Origin: Rhynchonema sp. JSB1_4
Taxonomy: Eukaryota; Nematoda; Chromadorea; Monhysterida; Xyalidae
Direction: 5' to 3'
Assembly (NCBI GenBank): GCA_030248065.1
Contig: JASAMV010006885.1
Span: 23,721 to 87,720, forward strand
DNA: 64,000 nt
The notes under the pieces were generated by a model that made no database searches, had not been told where the DNA came from, and saw only the letters and a list, made by a program, of their open reading frames with translations. Positions 11,797 through 26,700 of this stretch are shown piece by piece; the stretch's first letter is position 1, and each line of letters starts with the position of its first letter. A program made the translations under genes and the position numbers.

Positions 11797-14700
11797 CTAA
11801 AGTGAATTCAGCAAATGAATTGCTTGTTACCCGTATTTTTGGCCAAATCCAAACTCAAAACTGACTAACCGTCTTCCCTTTTCACACACGTATTCACGCA
11901 GCCGGAGTACGTCTGGAAATTGTTCTCATTTCCGGCCGCGCCATTGTACGTGAACATCTGGCATCGCCTGGAGTCCGTGTTGTAGTACCATCTGGTCATC
12001 TGAGCACTACCGAGACCGGTGGTCAGTGGCTGCTTGCAGGGTGAACGAGTTGGAGCTAAAACGGCACATTCTGAGGACAATATACAGTGACTTTTTTGGT
12101 CCCAAAATGTCGAAAATCTACACCAAAAGCGCGTTTCCATGTGATCAACTGAAAAACGTACATTGTTGCGGGCAGCAGACGGTGTTCTGACTGCTGGCAC
12201 CTTGATGACAATAATAGTTGTTAGGACAAACAGCGCTCAAGGTGCCGGTGGCTGAACCGCACACAATTGTGCGACCGGACAGGTCCGTTGCTGGACGGGC
12301 AAAGCCGCAAGGGTTCATGGCTGAAACAAGGGCTAATTATCGTTTGCTTGTACCGGACAGAGCTGATATCACTACTAACTCTGCCGAAAATTAATAAAGA
12401 TATGGAAAAACGACAAAACGGAGACTTTTATATTCTTTTAAATGTAAAAAACCGACCGGGTCGACATCGAGACACGCATTCGGCTTGTGATCTAAAGTTG
12501 TTCTCGTTGCCACCTAATCCCGAGTACACGAATGTGATGCATTGCTGGAGCACCGAGTTGTAGTAGTACCTAGTCAGCTGGGTGCGACCAGTGCCGATGA
12601 CGACCGGCGATGCACATGGGTTTCCTGCGAAAGTCATTTTTACACTGTGAGTGTAACTTTTCAGAACCGAACCCAAGAGTGTAACTTATTTTTATACTAC
12701 TTTACGGGAGAGTTACTGTCGTTTTTTTCATGGTAGTACAAGTGAAACATCACCCATGCAGCACCAACCAACAGCAGGGCAGCACATGGTGCTCGTAGTG
12801 TCAGCGCCGTAATGACAGTAATTGTTAGGAGGGCAGACGGATGCACTGTTGCAGTACAGCACTTGACCACCGACGCTGCGGTACGGCTGACCGACACACG
12901 GATTGTCGAACTCTGCAGTAAATTAGGTGATGCTTCAAACAGAGTCATTTTTAATAACTTGGAAAAAATCATTTCAAAAATACATAGTTTTATCGACTCA
13001 CAAAGACAGCCTCACCTGGACATTTCTGTCGACAGCTCTGCAGCGTGAGGAAATTGTTCGCGTTTCCGCCGGCGCCCGAGTAAACGAAACTCTCGCATCG
13101 TCGATTGACTTGATTGAAGTAGTAGCGCTGCAGCGATGCACTGCTGCGACCGATGGCCAACGGCAGCACGCACGGATTGGTCGCTGGAAACAGGGAACTG
13201 AGAGTAAACTAGGGTCTTCTTCTGCTTTTTTTATCCAGTACTGGCCGCTTATACACCATCTATACATACTGTGTTTTAGAAACGTGGACATTCCATAGTG
13301 TAACGACATTGACAACTTGATCCTGGTGAGGGAAACCCAAGTTGTGAAGGAGCCACCATTAAAAGACGTTTCATATTTAGGACGAAAATACCACATTTCT
13401 TCCGTATAGGGTGCCTCTGACCCCAGGGTGTGAATCAGAGACGGGCTTTACTTCTTGTAAGTCGAGATTCGCGAAGTTACTGTCTCATACACGAAACCAC
13501 ATGAAGATAAAACACGTCTAATCTCTCATAATAACACGGATATCAGTTTCTGACGCGCTACAGTCGAATCTACATACAAGAGTTATACAGGTCATCCCTG
13601 AAACACGTTGCATGTGGAGTTTTGACAATAATCACAATGTTTTTAAACTTGAACCCAAGGCGCTTATTAGATAAGGGCGTTCCAGTTTAACCGGACGATT
13701 ATTGGAGACGAGCGTTCATAGAAGCAGGACGTTTATTGGAAGAAATACAATTGATTCAGACACACCGCACAATGGTGCCTTGACCAACCTCCCGGGCAGC
13801 ACACGGTGCTCTCTTGTGCCACACCCACGTGACAATAGTAACCCATTGGACAAATGTTGGGATCGGCAGCTGAACAATACGTGATCTGACCATTGATTGA
13901 CGTCAGAGGGCTGCCATCAGAGCATGGGTTGGTGAATTCTGTAAAGTTGATGACAAACCGGTATTGTTTTGAAATCGACATATTATTATGAGTGTAGCAA
14001 AGTGCCACAGTGTAAAATGCCACGAAAAATTCATCCATTTGAAGGAATATGGTTATTTAGTCGCAAAATGTGTGAGCAACAATCATACACAACCTTCCAT
14101 TCACCTGGACAGGATAGTTGGCACGTGTGCTGTGTGATAAAGTTGTTCTGATTGCCGCCCAGTCCCGTGTACGTGAATTGCTGACAACGACGATTTTCTT
14201 GGCTGAAGTACCTGAAAACACAAATGAAAACTGAAAATCACGTGAAAGTCACCATAAATAACAATAAAACCAATGAGGCAGCTTTATCGCACCATCGGGC
14301 AACGGTGCCCGAGCCAGCGCCAATCGACAGAGGTATTGTGCACGGATCGGCCTGTCCCGGACAGCACACGGTCGCTTGTCTAAAAATACATCGACCTTGG
14401 GGCATGGAAATCACGGGGTTAACGGCCGTTAACCTCCGTATACCTTGGTTGGGAACCGAACGATCGCGGTTTTGCGTTGCGGGGTTAGTAATATGTCTAT
14501 CGGAAGGACAGTTCGATAGGATGAGAGACCGCGGAAATTTTTTTTCGAAATTCTCAAGTGAAACATCACCAGGCTGGATTTAGTGATTTTTGCCTATACC
14601 TTGTGTGTTAAAAACGGGGGTTCTGGCGTGGTGACGTGTGATTGGTTTTTAATGATGTTTTGATTGTTTTGGAGTGGGAGTCCAGCCATTACAACACGCT

Positions 14701-17700
14701 GAAATTTTCAGCTCGATCCACCCAGTGGAAAGGTGTTTTTCAGCCACCCGAAAAATCGTGTGTCCGGCGGCCACATAAAGTGGGCCAAATGACAACTGCG
14801 CTAAGGATCCTGAATCAGGCCGGGCAAGCCGTATATCGTTCGATTCGTCTAGTCGTGGGTCAGGACGGCCACGATGTACCATAAATTAATATCGCTTCTA
14901 TCGCGAGAAAACGGCCGGTGATGTTTCACTTAGTTTTTGGTGGTTAGTCGCACAACTACTGTTTTTTGTGAGCATTATTCTGACCGTGTGTGACTTGTTT
15001 TGGTTGATATTTTGATTGGTTTGGAGAGCCTGTCCGCGGGTTTGAAAGTGATTAAAATTTCAGATTGGTCCACCCTGTAAAAACGGGTTTTTGGGTCACC
15101 CAAAAAGTGGTAAAATTTGTGTTCGAGTTCAGGTTTGCGAGGTTGGCGCGGTTTAATGTGGTTTGGGTTGAGTGATGTTTTTACCGTTTTTCAGAGTCCG
15201 TCTGGAGGTCAAAGAAGTGTGAAAAGTTCAGATCGGTCCACCCTGTAAAAACCGGTTTTTTGGGTCACCCAAAAGTGGTAAAATGTGAGTGCGAGTTTGG
15301 GTTTGCGCGGTGTGGTTTGTGGTTAATGTGGTTTGTGTTGAGCGATGTTTTGATTGTTTTTGAGGCAACAACAACAACAAAATTGCATCAATGCAGGCTT
15401 TCAAGGCAATGCAGGCAATGGTCTTTCACTTTTCATGTGTTGGCTTCACTGGTTAGTTTTTTGCCTCTTTGGTTTTTTCATATTTCGAGTGTCAACTAGA
15501 ACTCTAATTACAGGCGTCTCGCCGACTTTGGTAATGGCTGTGTCACTCGGTGGTTAATCGGATGTTAATCTGCGACTAGGTTATAGTGTAGTTATTGTGC
15601 GACCAGTATCAAGTTGCGGTCTTAATTGTACGACTATTTTCTGATGCTCGTCGCACAACTAGGCAGTGCGGGTATTATGGTATTTTGTTTTCTCGTTGTG
15701 TTTAGAACCGACGGGGCGTGGGTAGTGGCGCTGCGACGTCCGATTCGTCAGTGGATGGTGCCGATGAAAGAAGCCATGCCGGTACCACAGTCGACGAAGA
15801 AGCCATGCCGGACACGGAAATCGTGAGAAACTAGCTTTATCAGTTTTGCGATTGTGGCTGAGCGATTGGGTTCACAGTTTGTGGTGCTGGTTGCCCGACG
15901 ATAACTAAACTAAACTAAACTATAATCTAGTCGCACGATTGTGCGACCAGTATCAAGTTGCGGTCTTAATTGTACGACTATTTTCTGATGCTCGTCGCAC
16001 AACTAGGCAGTGCGGGTGCGACTAGGCTGTAGTGTGGTTTAGTTGTGCGACCAGTATCAAGTTGCGGTCTTAATTGTACGACTATTTTCCGATGCTCGTC
16101 GCACAACTAGGCAGTGCGGGTATTGGCCGTGTGATTCGATAGTGCGTGTGATGTTAATCGTGCGACTAGGTTATAGTGTAGTTTAGTTGTGCGACCAGTA
16201 TCAAGTTGTGGTCTTAATTGTACGACTATTTTCTGATGCTCGTCGCACAACTAGGCAGTGCGGGTGCGACTAGGCTGTAGTGTGGTTTAGTTGTGCGACC
16301 AGTATCAAGTTGTGGTCTTAATTGTACGACTATTTTCTGATGCTCGTCGCACAACTAGGCAGTGCGGGTATTGTGGTACTGGCTGCGTGACTCGGTAGTG
16401 CGTGTGATGTTAATCGTGCGACTATCGTGCGGTTATAGTGTAGTTTAGTTGTTCGACCAGTATCAAGTTGCGGTCTTAATTGTACGACTATTTTCTGATG
16501 CTCGTCGCACAACTAGGCAGTGCGGGTATTGGCCGTGGACTCGGTAGTGCGTGTGATGTTAATCGTGCGACTAGGTTATAGTGTAGTTGCTCGTCGCACA
16601 CCTAGGCAGTGCGGGTATTGTGGTACTGGCTGCGTGACTCGGTAGTGCGTGTGATGTTAATCGTGCGACTATCGTGCGGTTATAGTGTAGTTTAGTTGTT
16701 CGACCAGTATCAAGTTGCGGTCTTAATTGTACGACTATTTTCCGATGCTCGTCGCACAACTAGGCAGTGCGGGTATTGGCCGTGTGATTCGGTAGTGCGT
16801 GTGATGTTAATCGTGCGACTAGGCTGTAGTGTGGTTTAGTTGTGCGACCAGTATCAAGTTGCGGTCTTAATTGTACGACTATTTTCCGATGCTCGTCGCA
16901 CAACTAGGCAGTGCGGGTATTATGGTATTTTGTTTTCTCGTTGTGTTTAGAACCGACGAGGCGTGGGTAGTGGCGCTGCGACGTCCGATTCGTCAATGGA
17001 TGGTGCCGATGAAAGAAGCCATGCCGGTACCACAGTCGACAAAGAAGCCATGCCGGACACGGAAATCGTGAGAAACTAGCTTTATCAGTTTTGCGATTGT
17101 AGCTGAGCGATTGGGTTCACAGTTTGTGGTGCTGGTTGCCCGACGATAACTAAACTAAAGTAAACTATAATCTAGTCGCACGATTGTGCGACCAGTATCA
17201 AGTTGCGGTCTTAATTGAAAGTGATGAAAACTTCAGATCGGTCCACCCTGTAAAAACGGGTTTTTGGGGCACCCAAAAAGTGGTAAAATTTGTGTTCGAG
17301 TTCCGGTTTGCGAGGTTGGCGTGGTTTAATGTGGTTTGGGTTGAGCGATGTTTTTACTGTTTTTCAGAGTCCGTCTGGAGGTCAAAGTAGTGTGAAAAGT
17401 TCAGATCGGTCCACCCTGTAAAAACCGGTTTTTTGGGTCACCCAAAAAGCGGTGAAATTTGTGTTCGAGTTCAGGTTTGCGAGGTTGGCGCGGTTTAACG
17501 TGGTTTGTTTTGAGTGGTGTTTTGATTGTTTTTGTGAGTCCGTCTAGAGGTTAATGAAGTGTGGAAATCTCAGATCGGTCCACCTGTGAACTCTGAACCG
17601 CCACACCAAACGTATGCTCCCGGAAGGACTCGAACCTCCGACCTCCCAGCCACCAGGCCTGGATAGCCAGTTGCTCTACCAACTGAGCTACGGGAACGCG

Positions 17701-20700
17701 GTCTGGCTGCGGCTCAGAATCACTCATAAACCCAACGCACGCACGCTCAATACACAGTGCACCGCAGCACACACACATAATACCGGTCCGTTCGTTATAC
17801 GCCTCGACGTGTATGGGTGTGTGTCTATTCGCCAGACCACATCACCTCCCGTTCTCGGAAGTTCCGACCGCGGAACACAACGTCACGCACCCTCCTCCAC
17901 TCGAGAAGGTTCCGTTCGTTTCATCCGACCCGGCTCCACGCCGCTATCGGACTATCACGTCATCGGCTCACCACTTGTGAACTCTGAACCGCCACACCAA
18001 ACGTATGCTCCCGGAAGGACTCGAACCTCCGACCTCCCAGCCACCAGGCCTGGATAGCCAGTTGCTCTACCAACTGAGCTACGGGAACGCGGTCTGGCTG
18101 CGGCTCAGAATCACTCATAAACCCAACGCACGCACGCTCAATACACAGTGCACCGCAGCACACACACATAATACCGGTCCGTTCGTTATACGCCTCGACG
18201 CGTATGGGTGTGTGTCTATTCGCCAGACCACACACCGTGTAAAAACGGGTTTTTGGGTCACCCAAAAACGATGGAATTTGGGTGCGATTCAGGATTCAGT
18301 TGATTTTGTGTGATAGTTTGATTGTTTTCGAAAAAGTGTGCGGCGGCTGTGTTGGATTGAGCGTGGCTGGTTTGCAGCTTGACAGTTTTGAGAGTTAGTC
18401 ACGTTAAAACTGAAAGTATGCTTATAATGGATCGTTTCACATGTGTTAATTTGAATTCCCGAGCGTAGGTCGGACTTAAAAGCATGCGTGGTCGTTGTAA
18501 GCGATTTCGTGAAAGGTACGTGAATTGATATAAGCGATTTCGTGCATATAAGCGCATGATTTCAACTTCCGCGCACCCATTTCTTTGCGCGACACTAATC
18601 TCTTAGCTGATTGGTTGTGATAAGCTTTGTTAATCCCCCGTGGGAAAGTTGCGCGTGGGAAAGTTGCGCGTGTGAAAGTTTATCATTATGTGTGCTTTTT
18701 CTCACGCTTGAACATGCCGTGCATTCTTGTTTGTTTTATTTGGTGCGGGTTTCGTAAAGTTATGGCTTTCTGATTGAAGCCGAGTCTTTTTATGAAATTA
18801 AGAAGGCAAATCATGGATAATTTCTATTTTGCCAAGTGCTATCGACGGCGACGCAGCGAGCCGACGGAGATCGCTTTTGTCCGTTAGTTGGAGGAGTAGC
18901 CTGTCCAGCCTGCGTTTTGTGATGTTAGTTGAGGGACTATCCTGTGTGTTTTGTGACGCCAGCCAGTACTTCTAATGTTGTATTGTGTACAGTCAATCAA
19001 CAGCCTGTCCAATCTGTGTTTTATGACGTTAATTGTCGGACTAGCCTGTGCATTTCGTGCCGTTAGTTGTTGGAGTAACCAATCCAGCCTGTGCGTTTTG
19101 TGTTTGGAGATATTAGTCATGTCTTGTATTGACACTCAAGGGCATCGTCGGCGACGCAACGCTTCGACGGAGATCGCCCTTGCCCGCAGTCTTGCCCGTT
19201 GGTCGGGGGACCAGCCTGTATATTTTTTGACGTCAATTGTCGGACTATCCTGTGCATTTCGTGCCGTTAGTTGGTGGACTAACCTATCCAGCCTGTGTGT
19301 TTAGTGATCAGGCATATTAGTCACATGTGTTGACACTCAAGGGCATCGACGGCGACGCAACGCGTCGACGGAGATCGCCCTTGCCCGTTAGCTTTCTCGT
19401 TGGTCGGGGGACTAGACTGTATATTTTGTGACGTTAATTGTCGGACTAGGCTGTGCATTTTGTGCGCTTAGTTGGTGGATTAACCTATCCAGCTCGTGTG
19501 TTTTGTGTTTAGAGATATTAGTCATGTCCTGTATTTGCGATGACGGAGTACGCGTGACAGCTTTCACGTGTTTGATGGCTGCCCCGCCCGTACTTGTTAG
19601 TTGTCGCATCACTGGAGTGTAGGTCGTTGAATTTAGTCGCACAACAGACGGCAAATTTTGTCATGCTTGGTCGCACAACTAAGAATGTACATTATCAATT
19701 TAGTCGTGCAACCGACAGAAAATGTCGCCACACTTCGTCGGACGATTGGTAACGTGTGTGGCAGAATCAAGTTCAACAACATACAACAATTCAGCTTCTT
19801 GATTTCGTTGCCTTTGATTACAGTACTGTGATGAACAATTATAGTTCAAGACAAAAAGTGGAAAGGATGTGGTTGTTGCGTGTTGCAAAATGCACGCTTA
19901 CGACGGCATCGCAACGCGATGACGGAGTACGCGTGACAACTTTGACGTGTTTGATGGCTGCCCCGCCCGCACTGGGTAGTTGTTGTTGGTTGACTATTGT
20001 TTCGCGTGTGCTGCTTCATTTGTGCTTTTGTTTATTATATTTATCTTGTGTACAGTAAAGCAACCCACGAGCCACGACGGCAGCCATCGCGATGCCGGAG
20101 TGCGCGTTCCCATTTGATGTCTTCACAAGACTCGACAAAAGGGTCAAAACTAGGAAAAAAGTGCCGGAGGCAGCGCCGTATACCTTGGTTGTGGTGACCA
20201 CACGCTGTCACTCTGTTTCTGATGATATAATGGGTCAAAACAAGCACCTTGTCCTCTATGCAGTATTTCCGTCAGTTTCTGATGATATAATGGATCAAAA
20301 CAAGCACCCTGGCCTTCATACACTTTTTTACACAGTTTCTGATGATACAATGGGTCAAAACAAGCCTGTTCGTTCACTTTGACGACAACCAAGGTATACG
20401 CCGCGCGCTCGCCGGGGAGTTACCACCATTGTTTGTGTCATCAACTGCGAGTTAAATGGGTCAGCCAATTTTGTTGCCGGTCACAAACACAGTTTTCGAA
20501 ATGATCAGTGATGTACAAACTGGGTGTCCTAGTCGACCAACCAGTGTCACAGATTATATTACGCTATGTTTCATTTAAGTTGGCAGTCGTCTAACTTGTG
20601 TCATAAATTGCGGATCTTACAGTCGTGGTTCAACCGGTGATAATCTAGTCGTGCAACTAGCGTCACAAGTTGCTCAACCAAGTGATTCAACTAAGTTAGT

Positions 20701-23700
20701 GATAATATAGTCGTCCAACTAGTCTCTCAAACTGCGGACGTGGTGGTGCAACTTGTGATGATTGCATAAGTCGTCCATTGACGGCGCAATAGTCTAGTAG
20801 TAACAGTCGAACCTAGTGGTGGTATCATAGTCGTTCGACCAGTGTTGCGTAGGCGATCGCCGATCTTGTTCATGGAGGTAATTTGTTTTCAGTTGTGAAT
20901 TGTGATCTAGGTATACTGGCAGGCGGAAAAAAACCGGTTTTTTCCGAAAAAAAACCGAAAAAAACCGTTTTTTTCCGAGACCCGAATACTTTTCCATTTA
21001 TTTTTCCGTGGGTCCCTTTTCGGTTTTTGATCGGAAAAATATCGGTGCTTTATTCCAATTTTTCCAAAAAATTGTAATGCAAAACTGATGAGTTTTTCGA
21101 TTTCAGTGAAAAATTGGCTCGAGCACAAAAAATTAACCGGCCCAAAATGGGCCAAAAAGCGTGTAAACCTAATGTTTTCGACTGACTTCAACACTCTTCA
21201 AGGGCACTCTCGTCACTTCGAACAAATTTTGCACTGAAATCGTTATATTTTTCAAAATTACGTTCTTAAGTACTGGAAAAGTATTTGGAAAAAAAACGGT
21301 TTTTTTCGGGAAAAAACCGTTTTTTTCCACGAAAAATAAAAAACGGTTCTTCATGACAGTATAGCTCTAGGTTGGACTTTTCGTCAATTTTTGCATTGGA
21401 TCTTTTCCTGACGTTACATCCTCACAAGTTTGTCGGTTGTGAAAGCTTGATTTTAGTTCCAAATACAAATGCATAAGCTTCCGTGGAAAGTTTGACTTGT
21501 GGTAACGCGGACCCATTTAACTCGCAGTTGATGACACAAACAATGGTGGTAACTCCCCGGCGAGCGCGCGGCGTATACCTTGGTTGTCGTCAAAGTGAAC
21601 GAACAGGCTTGTTTTGACCCATTGTATCATCAGAAACTGTGTAAAAAAGTGTATGAAGGCCAGGGTGCTTGTTTTGATCCATTATATCATCAGAAACTGA
21701 CGGAAATACTGCATAGAGGACAAGGTGCTTGTTTTGACCCATTATATCATCAGAAACAGAGTGACAACGTGTGGTCACCACAACCAAGGTATACGGCGCT
21801 GCCTCCGGCACTTTTTTCCTAGTATACTTGTTCTTCGCTAACGGATCGGGTATCAATTCATCGATACTGCTCAGCAGGATAATCAGGTGACCACAGTATA
21901 TTTCGGCGGTGATGCATAACAAGTCGCACAGCGAAAGCTTCTGCGTTTTTTTTTAATTTGAGCTTTGTTTCCATAAACCATAACAAGACATTGATCGAAG
22001 CACATAACGCTCTGGTAAAGTTAACACAAACTCGAAACATTCTTTCATGCGATTCAGGTCACGCTCCGTAGACTGATTTCTCTTCATTTTATTTATCGCG
22101 TTAGACGACAATGTTTCTCCAAAACCACCAAATTTCCAAAAGCAAGCGTGCTTCAACGCAAACCTTGTGGCTCCCACATGACACCAGTAGCCGGTGGGAC
22201 AATCGCCAGGTGCATTCAGACTGCAGAATCGAACTAGAGAAGATTGAGGATCGCGATACGGCTCGCCACTGACGCACGGATTGGTGAATTCTATGAGAAA
22301 TGGAATCGGATTGACAAAAACAGAAAATGGCGAGTGAGTGACAAAAATGGAAGTGAGTGGTGGTTATTAGGGTGTACAACACATAAAATACGACGTGATG
22401 CAACGTTTCTGATTCTAATTGCGCAGTTACGAATTTCGCTTAGCTCACCCTTTACACTCTTCAGAATGGACGCAAAAGTCAAGAAGTACCCACCCACCAG
22501 GACATTTCTGCTGACATTGTTCCCTGGTGAGGAAGTTGTTCTGATTGCCCATCATGCCCAAATAGTCGAATTCCCTGCACAATCGTTGCCTTACATCGTA
22601 ATACCAACGTCGAAGGGGGCCATAGGACCCGTCGGTCATTCCGTAAGAAACCGGCAGGGAACACGGGTCGGATGCTGGAATGTTAGAGACACAGTGAGAA
22701 ACACGATGGATTTGACTTGGTGATCAGATCGGTCCTGTTTTCAAAGTCGGTTGATCAAGGTAAGACTATACCCGGGTCCGATCACCAAGTTTTTAACGGA
22801 CCATGTTTTTTGAACATTTAATGGCAAGCAAATTTCAAGTTTCTAGTAATTTTTATTTGTTTAAAGTATTCACAAATACGCTGACATTCAATTATCGCCA
22901 CTACGCAGGTCATGTTTTGATGTTAACTCATGTATGAAGTCAAATAAACTCAACAAAGCATTTCTAAGCTTGCATTGTCGGACTGAGAAAAGTAATAGTT
23001 CAAGTTGCAAACTAATGAAAAAGTAACAAAAACGCAGTTGTACCTCCCGGACAGCAGAGCGACGTCTGGGATGTTGTACCCACGTGACACCAGTATCCAG
23101 CGGGACAAACTTGGTGATTCTGCGCCGAACAGAACACAACTTGTTGGGGGGCGACTGCTGACGCGCACGGATTGCGGAATACTGAAGAAGACGGCATGAT
23201 GTTTCATGAAGATGATGGTTTGTTAGATTGGAAACAGCGGTGAATGTGCTGAGGTTTCAGAGTCAGATGATGATGTTGATGAGACACATTGAAGACTACT
23301 GCGAAAGTCCTGCTTGTCATCGCAAGCGAGATCTCGGTTTCAGGCCAGGCGCAGCTCTGCTCTGGTGCGAGCTTGTACTGACGATAACTTGGTTTGCCCT
23401 TCTTATAAGAAACGGGTTAAAAAGAATAAGTCTTTCGTGGTTAAGATTCCCAGCAATCATGGATATCTCTGATACTTCTGCGGTGTCCTGAGTTCCAAGC
23501 TGTTTTGGGGTGTGACAGGATGCCCACAATTTTACCACATTGCTTTTCCAAGTTTCATTGCGGTGAGTGCGTGTTTTGCGTGCAGTGAGCCGTCACACAC
23601 GCCTTTTCACAGCAACACACAATGCATTGAAACATCACACCTGGACATCGGGCGGCACAGTCCATTTCGCTCATGAAACTGTTCTGATTGCCGCCAACGC

Positions 23701-26700
23701 CCGTGTACGTGAACGGCAGACATTGGCGTGTGTTCTGATTGAAGTAGTAGCGATTGAGTTTGGCACTGCCCGTGCCTGGCAGCATTGGCTGGACGCACGG
23801 GTCACCGGCTGCAACACATGGATACTTATGTATGAACACCTGGGGCACATTGGGCTAATTTCTGTGACATGTAGACCATGTTAGATAAAAATGTATTTGT
23901 TGACCTAATGACAAATCACGGTATTCTCCTGATGTCTTGCTCAAGATTGCGGCAGTTGGGTGTTGTTTGCCAGAGGAAGTCATATACCATGTCCATGAGG
24001 CATTTTTGGCCTCGATTCATGCCGCTTGATTTGTTAACGTCCTGCGATAATGCGGCATTACGCAATGGCAGCCAAGATGTTGCAAACAGAGACCGAAAAT
24101 TCGGAACTTATCCGGCCAACCAAACATTCCCCTTGCGTAGTCTCCTTGAGCCTTTTGTCAATTCCCCCATTTTAGTCAATCAACCCATCAATCATGTTTA
24201 CCTCCCGGACAGCAAACAGTCGAGTCCGTGCTCGCACCGATGTGACACCAATATGTGGCCGGACAGGTCTGTGCGTTGGCAGCACAGAACAGAATGCCGC
24301 CAGCTGGCGCTTGTGCGGGATCACCGGTCGAACATGGGTTGCCGAACTCGGGACATCTGCAACAGAACCGTGTTGTGTTAAGCTGGAGTTACTCTCCTCC
24401 CTTTTGGCAAAAAAATACACGTGAAAGTTGTTCTTGATGCAGGGGACATCTGCAACAGAATCGTGTTGTGTTAGCAATGGGTGAGTTTGCTTGTTATTAT
24501 CGTGTTGTGTTGGATGGGATTGAATTCGCCGAGGGTTACAAATTGCTCAGCTGGACGTTTTTTGGCAAATGATTTAACGTTTTTGCGCATTTTGCGTTTA
24601 CGGCTGGTTTCGCAATGCATGCGGGTGCGGGTTGCGGGTCAGGCCTTTTCGGGTGTAGCAGCGAATACAAGACTCATGGTTGTTACTTTTGATTTCCACA
24701 CCTACGCTTTGAAACATCACCAGACCACATTTACTGCTAACCCGCAAAAATTGATGCGGGTTGGCAGTAAATCAGGTCGCATGGCCAGGGGAAGCAGTTA
24801 AAACTCCTACTTTCATGAAGAACGCAGGCAAACGAGGTGCATTCCCTGATGCGAAAATTAAATGCGAGAATGTTAACCTAAACGCTTTCACATGCCAAAA
24901 ACCCCAAACCCGCAACTGGAATGCATTGTGAAACCGGCCTAATACCACAACAAAAAGGCCAGTCACGCCAACCTAAGTCTACAATCCTGTTGTGAGAGGA
25001 AATTGTTCTGATTTCCAAACGTGCCCAAATACGTGAACTGCGTACAACGACGAAGGTTGATGTCAAAGTACCATCGCGTCAGACCACTGGTCCCCGTGCC
25101 GGTTTGTAAAGGAAGCAGGCAGGGATTCTCGGCTGGAAACAAAAAAAATGACGAAATTAATGTTAATTATATTCGTTTGGAAAGCGTGATAGTCGTTCAC
25201 CACTTGTTAACAGGTAAATTTAATTGAACTTACAATCGCAATTAAATAAGACAGGTTGTTCCTTTTCACCAACCTCCCGGGCAGCACACACTGTTGACAT
25301 TGGGATCCCCGATATGACACCAATATCCAGCTGGACACACGTTGGGCGCATTGGATGAACAAAGTGTGTATTGACCGTTGGATCCAGTGGCTGGCTCACC
25401 AGCCGCACACGGGTTTTGGAATACTGTAATGTAATGTTTCAAATAGAAATTGTTGTCTTTCAAAGAAATATGACTGGTGCATGCAGCATCTTGATTTTTT
25501 TGTTTTCACAGCTTGATTTTTTTGTATAATGTGATATTGCTCTTGGTCACAGAATGGACAGGTTGATATTGCTCAACCAGTAGATGCGTTCAGACAAGTC
25601 AGTTTAGCAAAACATTTGTCCTTCTGCTCCGCATTTGCATGTACATTTGATATCAATAGCAATATGATCCTTATCACTTCACTTTCTCAAAATAACAACA
25701 CAATGCACAGAATAAAATCAGTTGTGCAGGTATCCCGGCTTGTGGCATGTCTGTACCTTGACCCTGGTGGTAAACGTGTATGCGGATGTGCTTTGTGGGC
25801 ACGCGCAAATTAAATTTAAAATTAGCGCAAATTAAAATCAATTGTGTTAATTTTTTCGTTATCTGCGCACCACCATAATGCTGTCTGACGCACCACGAAA
25901 AAGGCATAACGAAACAAAAATCGTACATAGAAGTGCACATGCCTTGACATGTTTTGAAACATTACTAACCGGGACACGATCTCTCGCAGTCAGCGCGACT
26001 CAGATAGTTGTTCTGGTTGCCGCCAATGCCCGAATAAGTGAACGGCAAACATTGCTGTGTTAACGAGCTGTAGTAGTACCTCGGCAGTGATGCATCACCC
26101 GTGCCCACGACCACAGGCTGCGTGCACGCGTTGCCCGCTGCAAACATCAAGTGCTGGTTTTAAGCTGTGGTGAGATACACTTGGGGCCGAGGGCTATCGG
26201 ACTGTATCGCGAAATAAGAATATCACGCTGATTGAAGAGGTAATTTCTTCATGAAAAAATCGACCTTTTCAAGTTACAAAAAATCATGTGACCCCGGTTA
26301 ATCACTAACTTTTATATACTGTAACTGGCCTCGGCCTTCGTGCATCACTATCATTGTCTGAGACAACAATTTTGATCGTATACAATTGTGCTGTACTAGC
26401 CATACGCATATGTACATATGTGTCCCAATTTCGCCCTCTACAAAAGCCATGACGCGATAAGCTTGAAATAAAACTTGTGCAGCAGCAAATAATCACCAAC
26501 CTCCTGGACAGCAGAGCGTTGTCTGTTCACTGGACCCAATGTGACACCAGAACGTGGCCGGACACGCAGCCAAGTTGCGCACACTGCACGCCACAATCTG
26601 CTGGGTGCCTGGCTGACGGGCCGGTTCACCCGCCGCACACGGGTTGCGGAAAACTGAAACGAAATGTTGTTGCGCAGTCATGATTGAGGTGTTGCATCTA

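Noticed and set aside
11558..11797. L16 ending at a stop after NENNYCC
   Set aside because: Splicing out 85 bases (11641-11557) restores the lustrin motif GKT-VRCEFEKDTL and keeps the frame to the end of the gene.
17614..18313. Frames starting MLPEGLEPPTSQPPG
   Set aside because: This peptide is the conceptual translation of the tRNA-like repeat and is a common false protein.
22101..22403. Frameshifted or truncated lustrin domain L12
   Set aside because: The apparent break is a phase-2 splice donor, and the missing CCP part is found in phase at 14379.
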